Source: Pseudomonas californiensis
Lineage (GTDB): Bacteria > Pseudomonadota > Gammaproteobacteria > Pseudomonadales > Pseudomonadaceae
DNA length: 64,000 nt
Reading direction: 5' to 3'
NCBI RefSeq assembly: GCF_021147775.1
Contig: NZ_JAGTPK010000003.1
Coordinates: forward strand, 124,001-188,000
Part shown: positions 27,100 through 35,034 of the stretch, in pieces
Layout: every line of letters starts with the position of its first letter
How positions within the stretch are numbered: the stretch's first letter is position 1
The notes under the pieces: model-generated
Databases searched by the model: none
What the model saw: the letters and a program-made list of their open reading frames with translations, nothing else
What the model was told of the DNA's origin: nothing
Translations under genes and position numbers: made by a program

Positions 27100-27938
27100 A
27101 CACTGACAGCCGCTTCGATACACCCCAGGACAGTGAACTGGAATCCCGGAAAAGCCCGGAAACTCTTGAGCGAGAAATCGACCAGCAACGTTCAAGTATC
27201 GGCAGCATCGTGGATGCGCTGGAAAAGAAGATGTCTCCAGGTCAGTTGGTCGATCAGGCCCTGGGTTACGTGAAAGAGAATGGCGGGGAGTTTTTCGGCA
27301 ACCTGGGAAGCCAGGTCAGGGCCAACCCCGTGCCCGCCGTACTGACAACCGTCGGCGTGTTCTGGCTGATGATGGGCGACCGCACGCCTGCTGCCGGACC
27401 CTCTGCGCTGCACAAGACCGGTGAGCACCTCAGCGAAATGAAGGGCGATGTGACTGATGGCCTGAGCAGCGCAAAGGCCAGGGTTCAAGAGGTCGCAAGT
27501 CATCTGAAAGGCAAGGCAAGCCATATGAAGGATGAGGCGACACATGTGAAGGACCGAATCAGCGATACCTTCTCCAGCAGCACGCATTCGTCCTTGAGCC
27601 AAACCTGTGACGAGCAGCGAAAATACGTTCAGTCCAGCACTCGCACCTTGCTGAATGAGCAGCCGCTGGCGCTTGCTGCCATCGGTATTGCTATAGGTGC
27701 CGTGATCGGGGCCGCACTGCCTGCCACTGAGCAGGAAAAGCGCCTGATCCATCAGGCCAAGGACAAGCTGACCCGTTCAGGCGCTGTCGATTCGGCTCAT
27801 TCGCAATCTTCGAGCACCCCGAGCAGGACACATGCCGACCACGGCAATCCGTCCGGAACACGCAGTAGTGTCAGCGATCCATCCTTGCGCCCACCGCCGA
27901 CGGCTACAGCCTTCGGCGCGACGCCAGGGCTTGGCTGA
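27096..27938 (+). CDS. DUF3618-domain membrane protein
   Basis: A 280-residue protein. The N-terminal ESRKSPETLEREIDQQRSSI and the following DALEKKMSPGQLVDQAL match DUF3618. A hydrophobic segment (PVPAVLTTVGVFWLMMGD) follows, then a long polar helical region with repeats of the type HLKGKASHMKDEATHVKDRI, a second hydrophobic segment (ALAAIGIAIGAVIGAALPA) and a polar tail. The Lys/Asp/His-rich repeat resembles desiccation- or stress-protein helices. Third gene of the operon; function unknown. Confidence 0.82.
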   Translation: MNTDSRFDTPQDSELESRKSPETLEREIDQQRSSIGSIVDALEKKMSPGQLVDQALGYVKENGGEFFGNLGSQVRANPVPAVLTTVGVFWLMMGDRTPAAGPSALHKTGEHLSEMKGDVTDGLSSAKARVQEVASHLKGKASHMKDEATHVKDRISDTFSSSTHSSLSQTCDEQRKYVQSSTRTLLNEQPLALAAIGIAIGAVIGAALPATEQEKRLIHQAKDKLTRSGAVDSAHSQSSSTPSRTHADHGNPSGTRSSVSDPSLRPPPTATAFGATPGLG

Positions 27939-27953
27939 CGGCCCGACAATGAA

Positions 27954-27976
27954 AACGGCCCCTTGATGGGGCCGTT
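27954..27976 (+). terminator. Terminator after the DUF3618 operon
   Basis: AACGGCCCC-TTGAT-GGGGCCGTT, a 9-pair perfect stem 15 bases after the stop codon. There is little T tract beyond the stem. Confidence 0.75.
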
Positions 27977-28019
27977 CCTGGCTGGGTACAGACTACTCAG
28001 CGGGAGAGATCCCCCATGG

Positions 28020-28253
28020 TCAAGAAAGACGCTGGACGATCTTGTCCTTTACCAGTAAACGCTCTTCCTTGAGTTTCTTGAGCTCATCGTCACCTGCCCC
28101 TCCAGCTGGCCCCTTCTCGGCTTCCACTACCTTTGCGTCGGCCTGATCGTAATCGCTCAGCAGACGTTGCAAGGTTGCGTCTGCCTTGCTGCGTTCGATG
28201 ACTTCGTCCTTGGACACTTTCAGGTCTGCGAATAAATCGTGTGTGACGGGCAT
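28020..28253 (-). CDS. DUF465 (YdcH-like) small protein
   Basis: A 77-residue helical protein of the YdcH/DUF465 family: HDLFADLKVSKDEVIERSKA, then LLSDYDQADAKVVEAE and a closing KKLKEERLLVKDKIVQRL. GGAGG lies eight bases before the ATG at 28253, which decides the start against the longer frame to 28286. Members form helical hairpins; their function is unknown. It stands alone. Confidence 0.85.
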   Translation of the reverse strand: MPVTHDLFADLKVSKDEVIERSKADATLQRLLSDYDQADAKVVEAEKGPAGGAGDDELKKLKEERLLVKDKIVQRLS

Positions 28254-28471
28254 GAGTAGCACCTCCAAATGTCTACTTGAAATCAAAAGGACGCCCTGAA
28301 GACTCGATACTCCAGCGCGGCTCCACGGGGCAGGCGATCGAGGGATTATTCACTGAATGCACTGTATTCCCGTGCCCGGAAACCCTGATCGATGCTATGG
28401 ACATCAGGCCACACCAGCCTGACGCTCAGAACTTTTTTCGACCTTCGTGGCGGGTACCCGTTCGATCTGTC

Positions 28472-29884
28472 TCATGGGAGCTGCCAGCTCTGACCACTCA
28501 GGTTCTCAAGCTGTGCGAAACCGGGCAACCGCGGGGCCTCAATAGCGAGGGCCTTATAACGCAGACGGGCGATAATCGCCTGAATGACAGCACGGCTCGC
28601 GTCGTGGTGAAACTGCCATACACCGTAGATCCGCCCATCGAAAGACGGTTCGCTGCCCAACTGCGGATCCGCCGCCAACCCGGCGCCCAGTCCAAACAGG
28701 TAGAGTCCTTTTAAGCGGCGGCCGCTCTGGTCCAAGGGGCAACCTGCAGGGTCCGAATCAAGCCCACCTTTGGTCTCGCGCAACGTGATGAGGCTGCCAT
28801 CGCCGTAACGCAATGTCGGCAACCTCGGTTGATACCCCGAGCATTGCACCACAACGCTGGCCTCGGCCAGCGCCTGGCGTGCCGATTCAAGCTCGCCTGG
28901 ACGTTCGCCGTTTGTCTGAAGCAACTGCACCCGTACACCCGTTTTACCGACACGGCCATTCAACAGCGCTTCACGACCGACATCCAGCGCCCGATAGCGC
29001 AGGCCGCCAGAGCGGTTTACACGTCCCGAAATCGGGCAGACATCGAGTTGTGGATCAAAAGCGTAACCGGCTGCTAGCGCATGTTCTGCACTCTCATAGA
29101 ACAACCGGATCGGGGTCCGATGGACCAGAGTCAATGCTTGCAGACCGGCAAACTCCAACGCATCTGCCAGGTTTTCAAGCATGGAAAAAGCACTGTGGGA
29201 CCCGCCCACCACGACAATTCGACCGTCGCTGGAGAGTGCCGTAGCGAACACTTCACGCAGTTGGACAGCGTTCATACGCAACAGCCGGTCAGCGCTCTGG
29301 ATGTTCACCGCCTCTGGAAGCGCCAGTTCCTGTTGGGCCAGGCTGTTGATCAGGTGACGACTGTCCTGACGACCGCCCAGATTGAGTACCAATGTCTGAC
29401 ATCTGACTTGCCTGACGCACCCTTCGGTTTCTACCGCGACGTAAAACTCGTCGTTCTTGCTGGTGACTTCGGTGATGGTAGTGCTGTGCCAGATCTTCGC
29501 GCCGTAGTGGAGGACGATATGGTCCAGAACCAACCGCGACGCTTCCATCATGAGTTGGCCGACATCCGACAGTTGTGGTGCGCTTTGCGCCTGCCCACGG
29601 ATGCGCCAGTAAGCGGGCGAATATTCCAGCGGCTCAAAGATCTCACGCAACGCCGGGTCTCGCAGACAATCGATGAATACATCCCCCATCGAATTCGCCG
29701 TGATTCGGTAATGCCCCAGCATGCCCGCGCCCGGCTGAGCGCTTGAATCAATGACAATCAACCCGCCGCTGGCAATCTCGGACATCGTTCCACTTTTCAA
29801 GGCATTGAACAAAAAACCCATGCCTGCCAGGCCAGCCCCGCCTACTACGCAGCTACAGACCGTTTCCGAAGAGTCTTTAAACAT
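28472..29884 (-). CDS. FAD/NAD(P)-binding oxidoreductase
   Basis: A 470-residue flavoprotein-like protein. The N-terminal Rossmann motif CVVGGAGLAGMGFL fits FAD binding. A second dinucleotide motif, RIVVVGGSHSAFSMLENL, lies near the middle, as in flavin-containing monooxygenases and the lysine/ornithine N-monooxygenase group. LVLNLGGRQDSRHL and VVQCSGYQPRLPTL match the ATG-type hinge of such enzymes. No membrane segment is evident. It stands alone between long non-coding gaps, so the context gives no substrate. Confidence 0.72.
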   Translation of the reverse strand: MFKDSSETVCSCVVGGAGLAGMGFLFNALKSGTMSEIASGGLIVIDSSAQPGAGMLGHYRITANSMGDVFIDCLRDPALREIFEPLEYSPAYWRIRGQAQSAPQLSDVGQLMMEASRLVLDHIVLHYGAKIWHSTTITEVTSKNDEFYVAVETEGCVRQVRCQTLVLNLGGRQDSRHLINSLAQQELALPEAVNIQSADRLLRMNAVQLREVFATALSSDGRIVVVGGSHSAFSMLENLADALEFAGLQALTLVHRTPIRLFYESAEHALAAGYAFDPQLDVCPISGRVNRSGGLRYRALDVGREALLNGRVGKTGVRVQLLQTNGERPGELESARQALAEASVVVQCSGYQPRLPTLRYGDGSLITLRETKGGLDSDPAGCPLDQSGRRLKGLYLFGLGAGLAADPQLGSEPSFDGRIYGVWQFHHDASRAVIQAIIARLRYKALAIEAPRLPGFAQLENLSGQSWQLP

Positions 29885-30489
29885 AATGATGCTCCATCGT
29901 CATTCCCTACGTTGGTGCAGTCCAGAAGTTCTGGATGATCGAATGCCTGGCGGTTAAAGCGAACCAGCGTCCATGCACGGTTTAAAAGCGAGGTAATTGA
30001 AATAAATTGAAATAAATTCTGAACAAACCACCCTGCAGACCTTTGCCAAAAAAAAGCGCAGCGAAACAGCAGCACAACAGCCTGTTTAAACAGGCCGAGC
30101 GAAGAGATTTTCAAAGTCTGCAATTAACGCGAGGTACGCTACCGCCAGATCAGAGTTGACCTGACACGTTTGTCTGAAATCAGAAAACTTGCGGAACGTA
30201 CTCGAAAAGAAAGAGTCACTGGATAGTTGCAAAGAAACGCCAAAGTGTCAAATTGCAGCCCGGCTATGGCACTCAATGCGCCACGACTTACAAACCCTTG
30301 ATAAACCGGACCTATTCCATTAAATCCTACGCCTGCTCCAACAACGGGCTTTACAAACCAGCTCGCCATTCATTTTGTATTTTCTCATCGTCCTTTTTTA
30401 AAACCGCAGGAAACCAGCGCCGATAAATTGACTGGCCGGCCACGCGCAGCATTTTACGTATCGACATGCCTGAACGACAGACAAAGAAA
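29885..30489. other. Long non-coding region with small repeats
   Basis: About 600 bases, richer in A and T than the neighbouring genes, with no credible gene. It holds two tandem copies of AATTGAAATA (29995-30014) followed by AATT, and a perfect 16-bp palindrome GCCTGTTT-AAACAGGC at 30080-30095. A weak minus-strand frame at 30139-30369 lacks a ribosome site. Confidence 0.4.
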
Positions 30490-30521
30490 CGCGAGGTGCT
30501 TCTGGGCAGAAGCACCTCGCG
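30490..30521 (-). terminator. Strong hairpin terminator, minus strand
   Basis: CGCGAGGTGCTTCT and AGAAGCACCTCGCG form a perfect 14-pair stem with a 4-base loop. On the minus strand it is followed by TTTCTTTG, so it ends the DUF1652 transcript. Confidence 0.8.
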
Positions 30522-30580
30522 ATCGTTGATAACTCAAGTCAGACGCAGCTGAACGAGGTCTGACTTTCGGAAGACGGGTA

Positions 30581-30847
30581 TCAAGCCGTTCGGTAGCGTG
30601 GGGCCGGTGAACGATGTTCCTCGAGCTCGACACGCAACTCTGCCACCAGGTCAGAGATACTTCGGCTGGTATTGAGCCGTTCCAGGGAAATACCAGTCAC
30701 CAACAGTTCTATTCGGCCGGATTCCGGATCAGTCACCTGCACCGTCATTGAACGATCAGGCCCTACCGTGCAGGTGCAACGCTGCGGTAAAAACGCACGC
30801 TCAATAATATTCCGTAATTCTAACGTAGACAGTCCACACGCGATCAT
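30581..30847 (-). CDS. DUF1652 protein
   Basis: An 88-residue protein of the Pseudomonas DUF1652 family: LSTLELRNIIERAFLPQRCT, then SMTVQVTDPESGRIELLVTG and ISDLVAELRVELEE. AAGGAG lies about eight bases before the ATG at 30847; the longer frame to 30931 has no such site. Small cytosolic protein, function unknown; several copies per genome are usual. It has its own strong terminator. Confidence 0.88.
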   Translation of the reverse strand: MIACGLSTLELRNIIERAFLPQRCTCTVGPDRSMTVQVTDPESGRIELLVTGISLERLNTSRSISDLVAELRVELEEHRSPAPRYRTA

Positions 30848-31281
30848 TTTCCATCTCCTTATTGTATAAGCACTGCCACAGGCGGGCAGATAAATACTGA
30901 CAATTGAAACCCTACAACTAAGCCCAGGCATATCCTTGCCTGACCTTACTTCTCATCAGTTCCGGAATACCTTTTCACCTTTATACGCGTTCACTGACGC
31001 ATTAAGCAATGCACTTAAAGGCACTGCCAAAAGCGCTGAAACGTAACTATTTGTAATTAATAGCAGAAGAATCGTTTCACTGTAGGTTATCAAGCGAAGA
31101 AGATCGTGATCTGCATCAATACGTATAGACATTCCCGTTTATAAACGGGCGGCGAGATGACGAACGGTCGTAAACGTTGCACATGAAGCAGCTCTGATCC
31201 ATTGCGGATCGACAACTGAACCTTGGCCGCAAATTCAATGGGTGGTCTGAGCTATTGCTCGACGGCCACCCTGTTTATCTG
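30848..31281. other. Non-coding region with a perfect palindrome
   Basis: About 430 bases without a credible gene. CCCGTTTA-TAAACGGG at 31134-31149 is a perfect 16-bp palindrome of unknown role. Nothing else is seen. Confidence 0.35.
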
Positions 31282-31764
31282 TCAATCGACCGACTTGGGT
31301 AAGCGCAAGTGGATCAGCGCCACCCGAGCACCTTGTTTATCAAGCCGTTCTTCGATCGCATAAGGACGAAACCCCAGACGTGGGTAGAACAACAGCCCAG
31401 GCACATTGTGGTTGTAGCAGGAGGCCGTGAGCTCGGACGCCTCATGCTTGTCAAAGGCGATTTCCATCATGCAGCCAATCATGTATCGGCCCACACCGCG
31501 CGAACGGGCGGCCGGGGCAATAATCACATTGCCCAATGAGCAGCGGCCACGAAAATCACATCGCATGAAATTGGCGTAACCCACCACCTCCCCATTCATT
31601 TCAATCACGGTGGAGTCATAACGGGTTTCCAATGCGTCCAGCAATTGCGCAGGCGATAGCGGGTAGGTCGCCCGTGGAAACATGTAAAAAAGTTCGTCGG
31701 CATTTTGCGGCAGCGCACACACGATGGGGATGTCTTTTTCTTCCAGGGGACGATGTAGAAACAT
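31282..31764 (-). CDS. GNAT-family N-acetyltransferase
   Basis: A 160-residue GNAT protein. GNVIIAPAARSRGVGRYMIG is the acetyl-CoA-binding motif A (R/QxxGxG/A form RSRGVG), followed by SELTASCYNHNVPGLLFYPR and LGFRPY of motif B. Single domain, cytosolic. It stands alone and its substrate is unknown. Confidence 0.85.
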   Translation of the reverse strand: MFLHRPLEEKDIPIVCALPQNADELFYMFPRATYPLSPAQLLDALETRYDSTVIEMNGEVVGYANFMRCDFRGRCSLGNVIIAPAARSRGVGRYMIGCMMEIAFDKHEASELTASCYNHNVPGLLFYPRLGFRPYAIEERLDKQGARVALIHLRLPKSVD

Positions 31765-32183
31765 TGAACGGTAACCTTTTGAAGAAATTGAAGAAAACGC
31801 CGATGAGGATGACCTCTTACCGGCGAATCAACCCATAGCCAAGGGCTCGATTGCCTGTGTCACACATGCACAGCATAAGCCGCAGGTGTCAAGAAGAGCT
31901 ACCGCTGTAACAAACCAGACCAAAGACACATCGGTTGACCGCGGCGCTCCAAAGCCTGGCAGTGATCTGCTCTGCAGCCCTGAATGACACCTATGAAACG
32001 ATGACACCTTCATGCAGAACGCCCGCCCTGACTCAGGCCTGCAGTGCAAAACGCACATACTCCGGATCTCAAAAATAACCCAACACATTGTTTTAAAATA
32101 CTTTTATAAAAAACAGGACACTGGCACCAAGCCTGCAATACATCTCCAAACAAGCCCTGAATCGCTTCGCAGGAGTCAACACC
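31765..32183. other. Non-coding region upstream of the membrane-protein gene
   Basis: About 420 bases with no credible gene. The last 130 bases are AT-rich and probably hold the promoter of the gene at 32184; I cannot point to a clear -35/-10 pair. Confidence 0.3.
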
Positions 32184-33092
32184 ATGGCCTTACCCAGTAA
32201 TACTTATGTAGCCGCAGAGAGCAGCGCCGGTAACGTCTCGGGCGTGTCATGGGGTGCTATTTTCGCAGGTGCAGCGGCGGCGGCAGTCGCTTCAATGCTG
32301 CTTCTCATGCTTGGCCTGGGGCTGGGCTTTTCGGCGATGTCACCGTGGGCCGACGAAGGCATCAGCGCTAAAAGCCTGGGAGTGACCACAGTCATCTGGC
32401 TGATAATCGTCCAGATTTTATCGTCTGGCATCGGTGGTTATCTGGCTGGTCGTCTGCGGGTGAAGTGGGCCAACGTGCATAATGACGAAGTCTACTTTCG
32501 CGACACTGCGCACGGTTTTCTGGCGTGGACCGTTGCCACGCTGCTGGCCGCTACCTTGATCGCCGGTTCGGCAGCCAGTGTCATCGGAGGCGGCGTAAAA
32601 GCGGGGGCCAGCGTGGCTTCTGGCGCAGCAGGTGCAGTTTCCCAGGCAGCGGGAAGTGCTGCGGGAAACAGCGACGGTCAGGACTATCACTATTACATCG
32701 ACCGACTTTTTCGCACCGATAACCCGGTAGCGGGCGATGACCAATCGGTACATGCAGTGGTGCTGCGTGTCTTCAGCCGCACCCTAGACAACGATGGTCA
32801 GATGAGCCCGGAAGACCGGAGCTATCTTGCGCAACTGATAGCGCAACGTACCAATATCAGCCAGCAGGATGCAGAGCGCCGTGTCGATGACGTTTACGGC
32901 CAAGCCTTGAAGTCGATAGAAGACGCCAAGGTCAAGGCCAAACAGGCTGCTGACACCGCCGCCAAAGTTGCCGCTGCGACAGCACTCTGGACCTTCGTCA
33001 CTCTTCTGTGTGGAGCATTCTGCGCAAGCCTCGCTGCCATTTTTGGCGGACGTCGTCGCGACGCGGCGGTCACAGTCGGTGAGCCTGCTTAA
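32184..33092 (+). CDS. Conserved hypothetical membrane protein
   Basis: A 302-residue protein with four hydrophobic segments: SWGAIFAGAAAAAVASMLLL near residue 25, TVIWLIIVQILSSGIGGYLA near 70-88, FLAWTVATLLAATLIAGSAA near 112-130, and WTFVTLLCGAFCASLAAIFG near 272-290. A polar, partly helical domain lies between the last two. The N-terminal SWGAIFAGA pattern is common in proteobacterial proteins of unknown role. CAGGAG precedes the ATG. A 24-residue membrane peptide gene follows by 54 bases, and both end at one terminator. Confidence 0.75.
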   Translation: MALPSNTYVAAESSAGNVSGVSWGAIFAGAAAAAVASMLLLMLGLGLGFSAMSPWADEGISAKSLGVTTVIWLIIVQILSSGIGGYLAGRLRVKWANVHNDEVYFRDTAHGFLAWTVATLLAATLIAGSAASVIGGGVKAGASVASGAAGAVSQAAGSAAGNSDGQDYHYYIDRLFRTDNPVAGDDQSVHAVVLRVFSRTLDNDGQMSPEDRSYLAQLIAQRTNISQQDAERRVDDVYGQALKSIEDAKVKAKQAADTAAKVAAATALWTFVTLLCGAFCASLAAIFGGRRRDAAVTVGEPA

Positions 33093-33146
33093 AGCCCTGA
33101 AACATCATTCAATACGTATTGCCACGTTCAAACAAGGAGATACACC

Positions 33147-33221
33147 ATGCGCTCGATACTGTTGTGGATGCTCGGCATTCCTATCCCGATCATCATCCTG
33201 ATTGCGTTGTTCATGCACTGA
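33147..33221 (+). CDS. 24-residue single-pass membrane peptide
   Basis: Reads MRSILLWMLGIPIPIIILIA then LFMH. It is one hydrophobic helix with a central GIPIPIII turn and a basic N-terminus. AAGGAG lies seven bases before the ATG, and a strong intrinsic terminator follows 38 bases after the stop, so the frame is well supported despite its size. It follows the 302-residue membrane-protein gene and is probably cotranscribed with it. It could be a small partner subunit; no function is known to me. Confidence 0.72.
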   Translation: MRSILLWMLGIPIPIIILIALFMH

Positions 33222-33259
33222 CGCGGTTGATCGGCGATCGGCCGCCAATCACGTCCAGG

Positions 33260-33287
33260 CCGCGTCCTGATCCAGGACGCGGTTTTT
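33260..33287 (+). terminator. Intrinsic terminator
   Basis: CCGCGTCCTG-ATC-CAGGACGCGG followed by TTTTT: a 10-pair perfect stem ending the membrane-protein/small-peptide unit. Confidence 0.93.
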
Positions 33288-33423
33288 CATTGAAACCCTC
33301 CTCAAGCGCTCCAGAGCTGCTGGTTCGCGTGCAATATTCTGTAACCGATAATCGCCGTAGAGCCTTGCAACAGTTTGCGATAACCGGCATTTATCTCCCT
33401 TTGCTTACCGGAACGCCAGCACC

Positions 33424-34368
33424 ATGCCGATTTTCTCCCTGGCCCGTTTCAAGGCCCGCCCAATACGCTGGGCATGCCTGGCGGCATTCATCGTCGGCCT
33501 GCCAGTAGGCTGTGCCGTGCTGGAGCATAAAGAGCGCGAGCTGGTGTTTCGTATCGAGCCTGGCACGGCCAGTTGGTACAGCGGGTTGCCGGCCGATGTG
33601 CAGGAACTCGAACTCAAGGCCCCATCCTTCGGTACCTCGCAGAACATTCACGCGTGGTGGTGGCCTGCTTCACGCAAGGATGCCCCTGCCCTGCTTTACC
33701 TGCATGGTTCGCGCTGGAATCTCACCGGACAGTTGTTTCGCATCGAGCAATTGCGAGCCTTGGGCTTTTCGATCCTGGCAATTGACTATCGAGGCTTCGG
33801 CCAGAGCATGGGCCAGTTACCGTCCGAGCAGTCGGTCTATGAAGATGCGCGAATTGCCTGGGAACGTCTCAAGCAACTGCAGCCCGATCCTCAACGTCGC
33901 CTGATTTATGGGCACTCGCTCGGCGGTGCAGTTGCCGTAGACCTTGCTGCCGAACTGGGCAAGGATGCCGAAAAGGACAACGCGCCGCTTCAGGCCCGCG
34001 GCCTGATTATCGAATCGACCTTTACCAATCTGGCAGATGTCGCTACTGCTGTGGCCAACACCTCGCTGCCAGTGCGCTGGTTGCTGTCACAAAAATTCGA
34101 TTCCCTCGACAAGATCGCCGACATTCATATGCCCGTCCTGATCGTGCATGGCACCGACGACCGTTACGTTCCTGCGCGTTTCAGCGAGGAGTTGTTCGAA
34201 GCCGCTCAAGAGCCGAAAAAGCTGTTGCTCGTTCCAGGCGGCACGCATAACAACAGCATGCGTCTTGGCAGGCAGGCCTATGGTCAAGCGATCCAGATGT
34301 TGCTCAAGAACCCCGCCGCGCTGCCTCGAGTCTCCCAAAAGCCGGCCCAGAGCAAACAGGCTGGGTAG
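33424..34368 (+). CDS. Alpha/beta hydrolase, predicted lipoprotein
   Basis: A 314-residue hydrolase of the BEM46/YfhR-like type. The N-terminus is a signal sequence ending in LPVGCAV, where the Cys at about residue 30 would be lipidated. The nucleophile elbow is YGHSLGGA; acid and base fit HGTDDRYVP (Asp) and PGGTHNNSM (His). LHGSRWN supplies the oxyanion region. It would sit in the periplasm or at a membrane. Substrate unknown. Confidence 0.82.
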   Translation: MPIFSLARFKARPIRWACLAAFIVGLPVGCAVLEHKERELVFRIEPGTASWYSGLPADVQELELKAPSFGTSQNIHAWWWPASRKDAPALLYLHGSRWNLTGQLFRIEQLRALGFSILAIDYRGFGQSMGQLPSEQSVYEDARIAWERLKQLQPDPQRRLIYGHSLGGAVAVDLAAELGKDAEKDNAPLQARGLIIESTFTNLADVATAVANTSLPVRWLLSQKFDSLDKIADIHMPVLIVHGTDDRYVPARFSEELFEAAQEPKKLLLVPGGTHNNSMRLGRQAYGQAIQMLLKNPAALPRVSQKPAQSKQAG

Positions 34369-34452
34369 GCCTTTCGGGTGGATTCATGTGTCACGTTGGA
34401 CAACTGCAATGGCAAGGCAGTAGCGTTGGTGTAACCCATCAGGAGTTGCACC

Positions 34453-34884
34453 GTGAACACCATTGTCGAGTATTCAGACGCACAGCATCGCCAGGCGGTC
34501 ATTCAGCTCTGGAAAACCGTGTTCAATGACACGCTGCCGCACCAGCGGCCCTCTCTGTCAATCGACAAGAAGCTGGCCGTCGCCGATCGGCTGTTTTTCA
34601 TAGCTGTCAAAGCGGGTGACGTCGCCGGTACGATCATCGCTGGCTATGACGGTCATCGGGGCTGGCTGTATTCGGTAGCGGTACATCCAGAGCATCGGGG
34701 CAAGGGCCTGGGCAGCGCGCTGGTGAAGCACGCCGAGGCAGCATTGACCGAGCGTGGATGCATGAAGATCAATCTGCAGATTCGTGCAGCCAACGAAGGC
34801 GTAAAAGCTTTTTATCAGACACTGGGCTACAACCAGGAACATCACATCAGCATGGGCAAGCGTCTCGACGTGAATGTCGAATGA
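34453..34884 (+). CDS. GNAT-family acetyltransferase, YpeA-like
   Basis: A 143-residue protein starting at GTG with CAGGAG eight bases upstream. GYDGHRGWLYSVAVHPEHRG then KGLGSALVKHAE is the acetyl-CoA site; YQTLGY follows, and the C-terminus SMGKRL resembles E. coli YpeA. The YDGHRG box is typical of that subgroup. Substrate unknown. Confidence 0.85.
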   Translation: MNTIVEYSDAQHRQAVIQLWKTVFNDTLPHQRPSLSIDKKLAVADRLFFIAVKAGDVAGTIIAGYDGHRGWLYSVAVHPEHRGKGLGSALVKHAEAALTERGCMKINLQIRAANEGVKAFYQTLGYNQEHHISMGKRLDVNVE

Positions 34885-34977
34885 GCCGTCTGATCCTCGC
34901 TTGACCAGCCCGATGGCGCGTCAAAACGTGCTCATGTTTCAGTTCGGGCAAGCAGGCGGATAATTCATGCATTTACA

Positions 34978-34992
34978 TGAGAATTAATATCA
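34978..34992. promoter_or_regulatory. Fur-box-like site upstream of the TonB receptor
   Basis: TGAGAAT-T-AATATCA matches the 7-1-7 Fur consensus TGATAAT-G-ATTATCA at 12 of 15 positions, 42 bases before the receptor start. Confidence 0.65.
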
Positions 34993-35034
34993 AATTACAA
35001 TTATTGCTATTAACGTCACAACAGAGCCTTCCTC

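Noticed and set aside
30139..30369. Minus-strand 76-residue frame rich in Gly near its start
   Set aside because: No ribosome site near the ATG, unusual composition and no family pattern.
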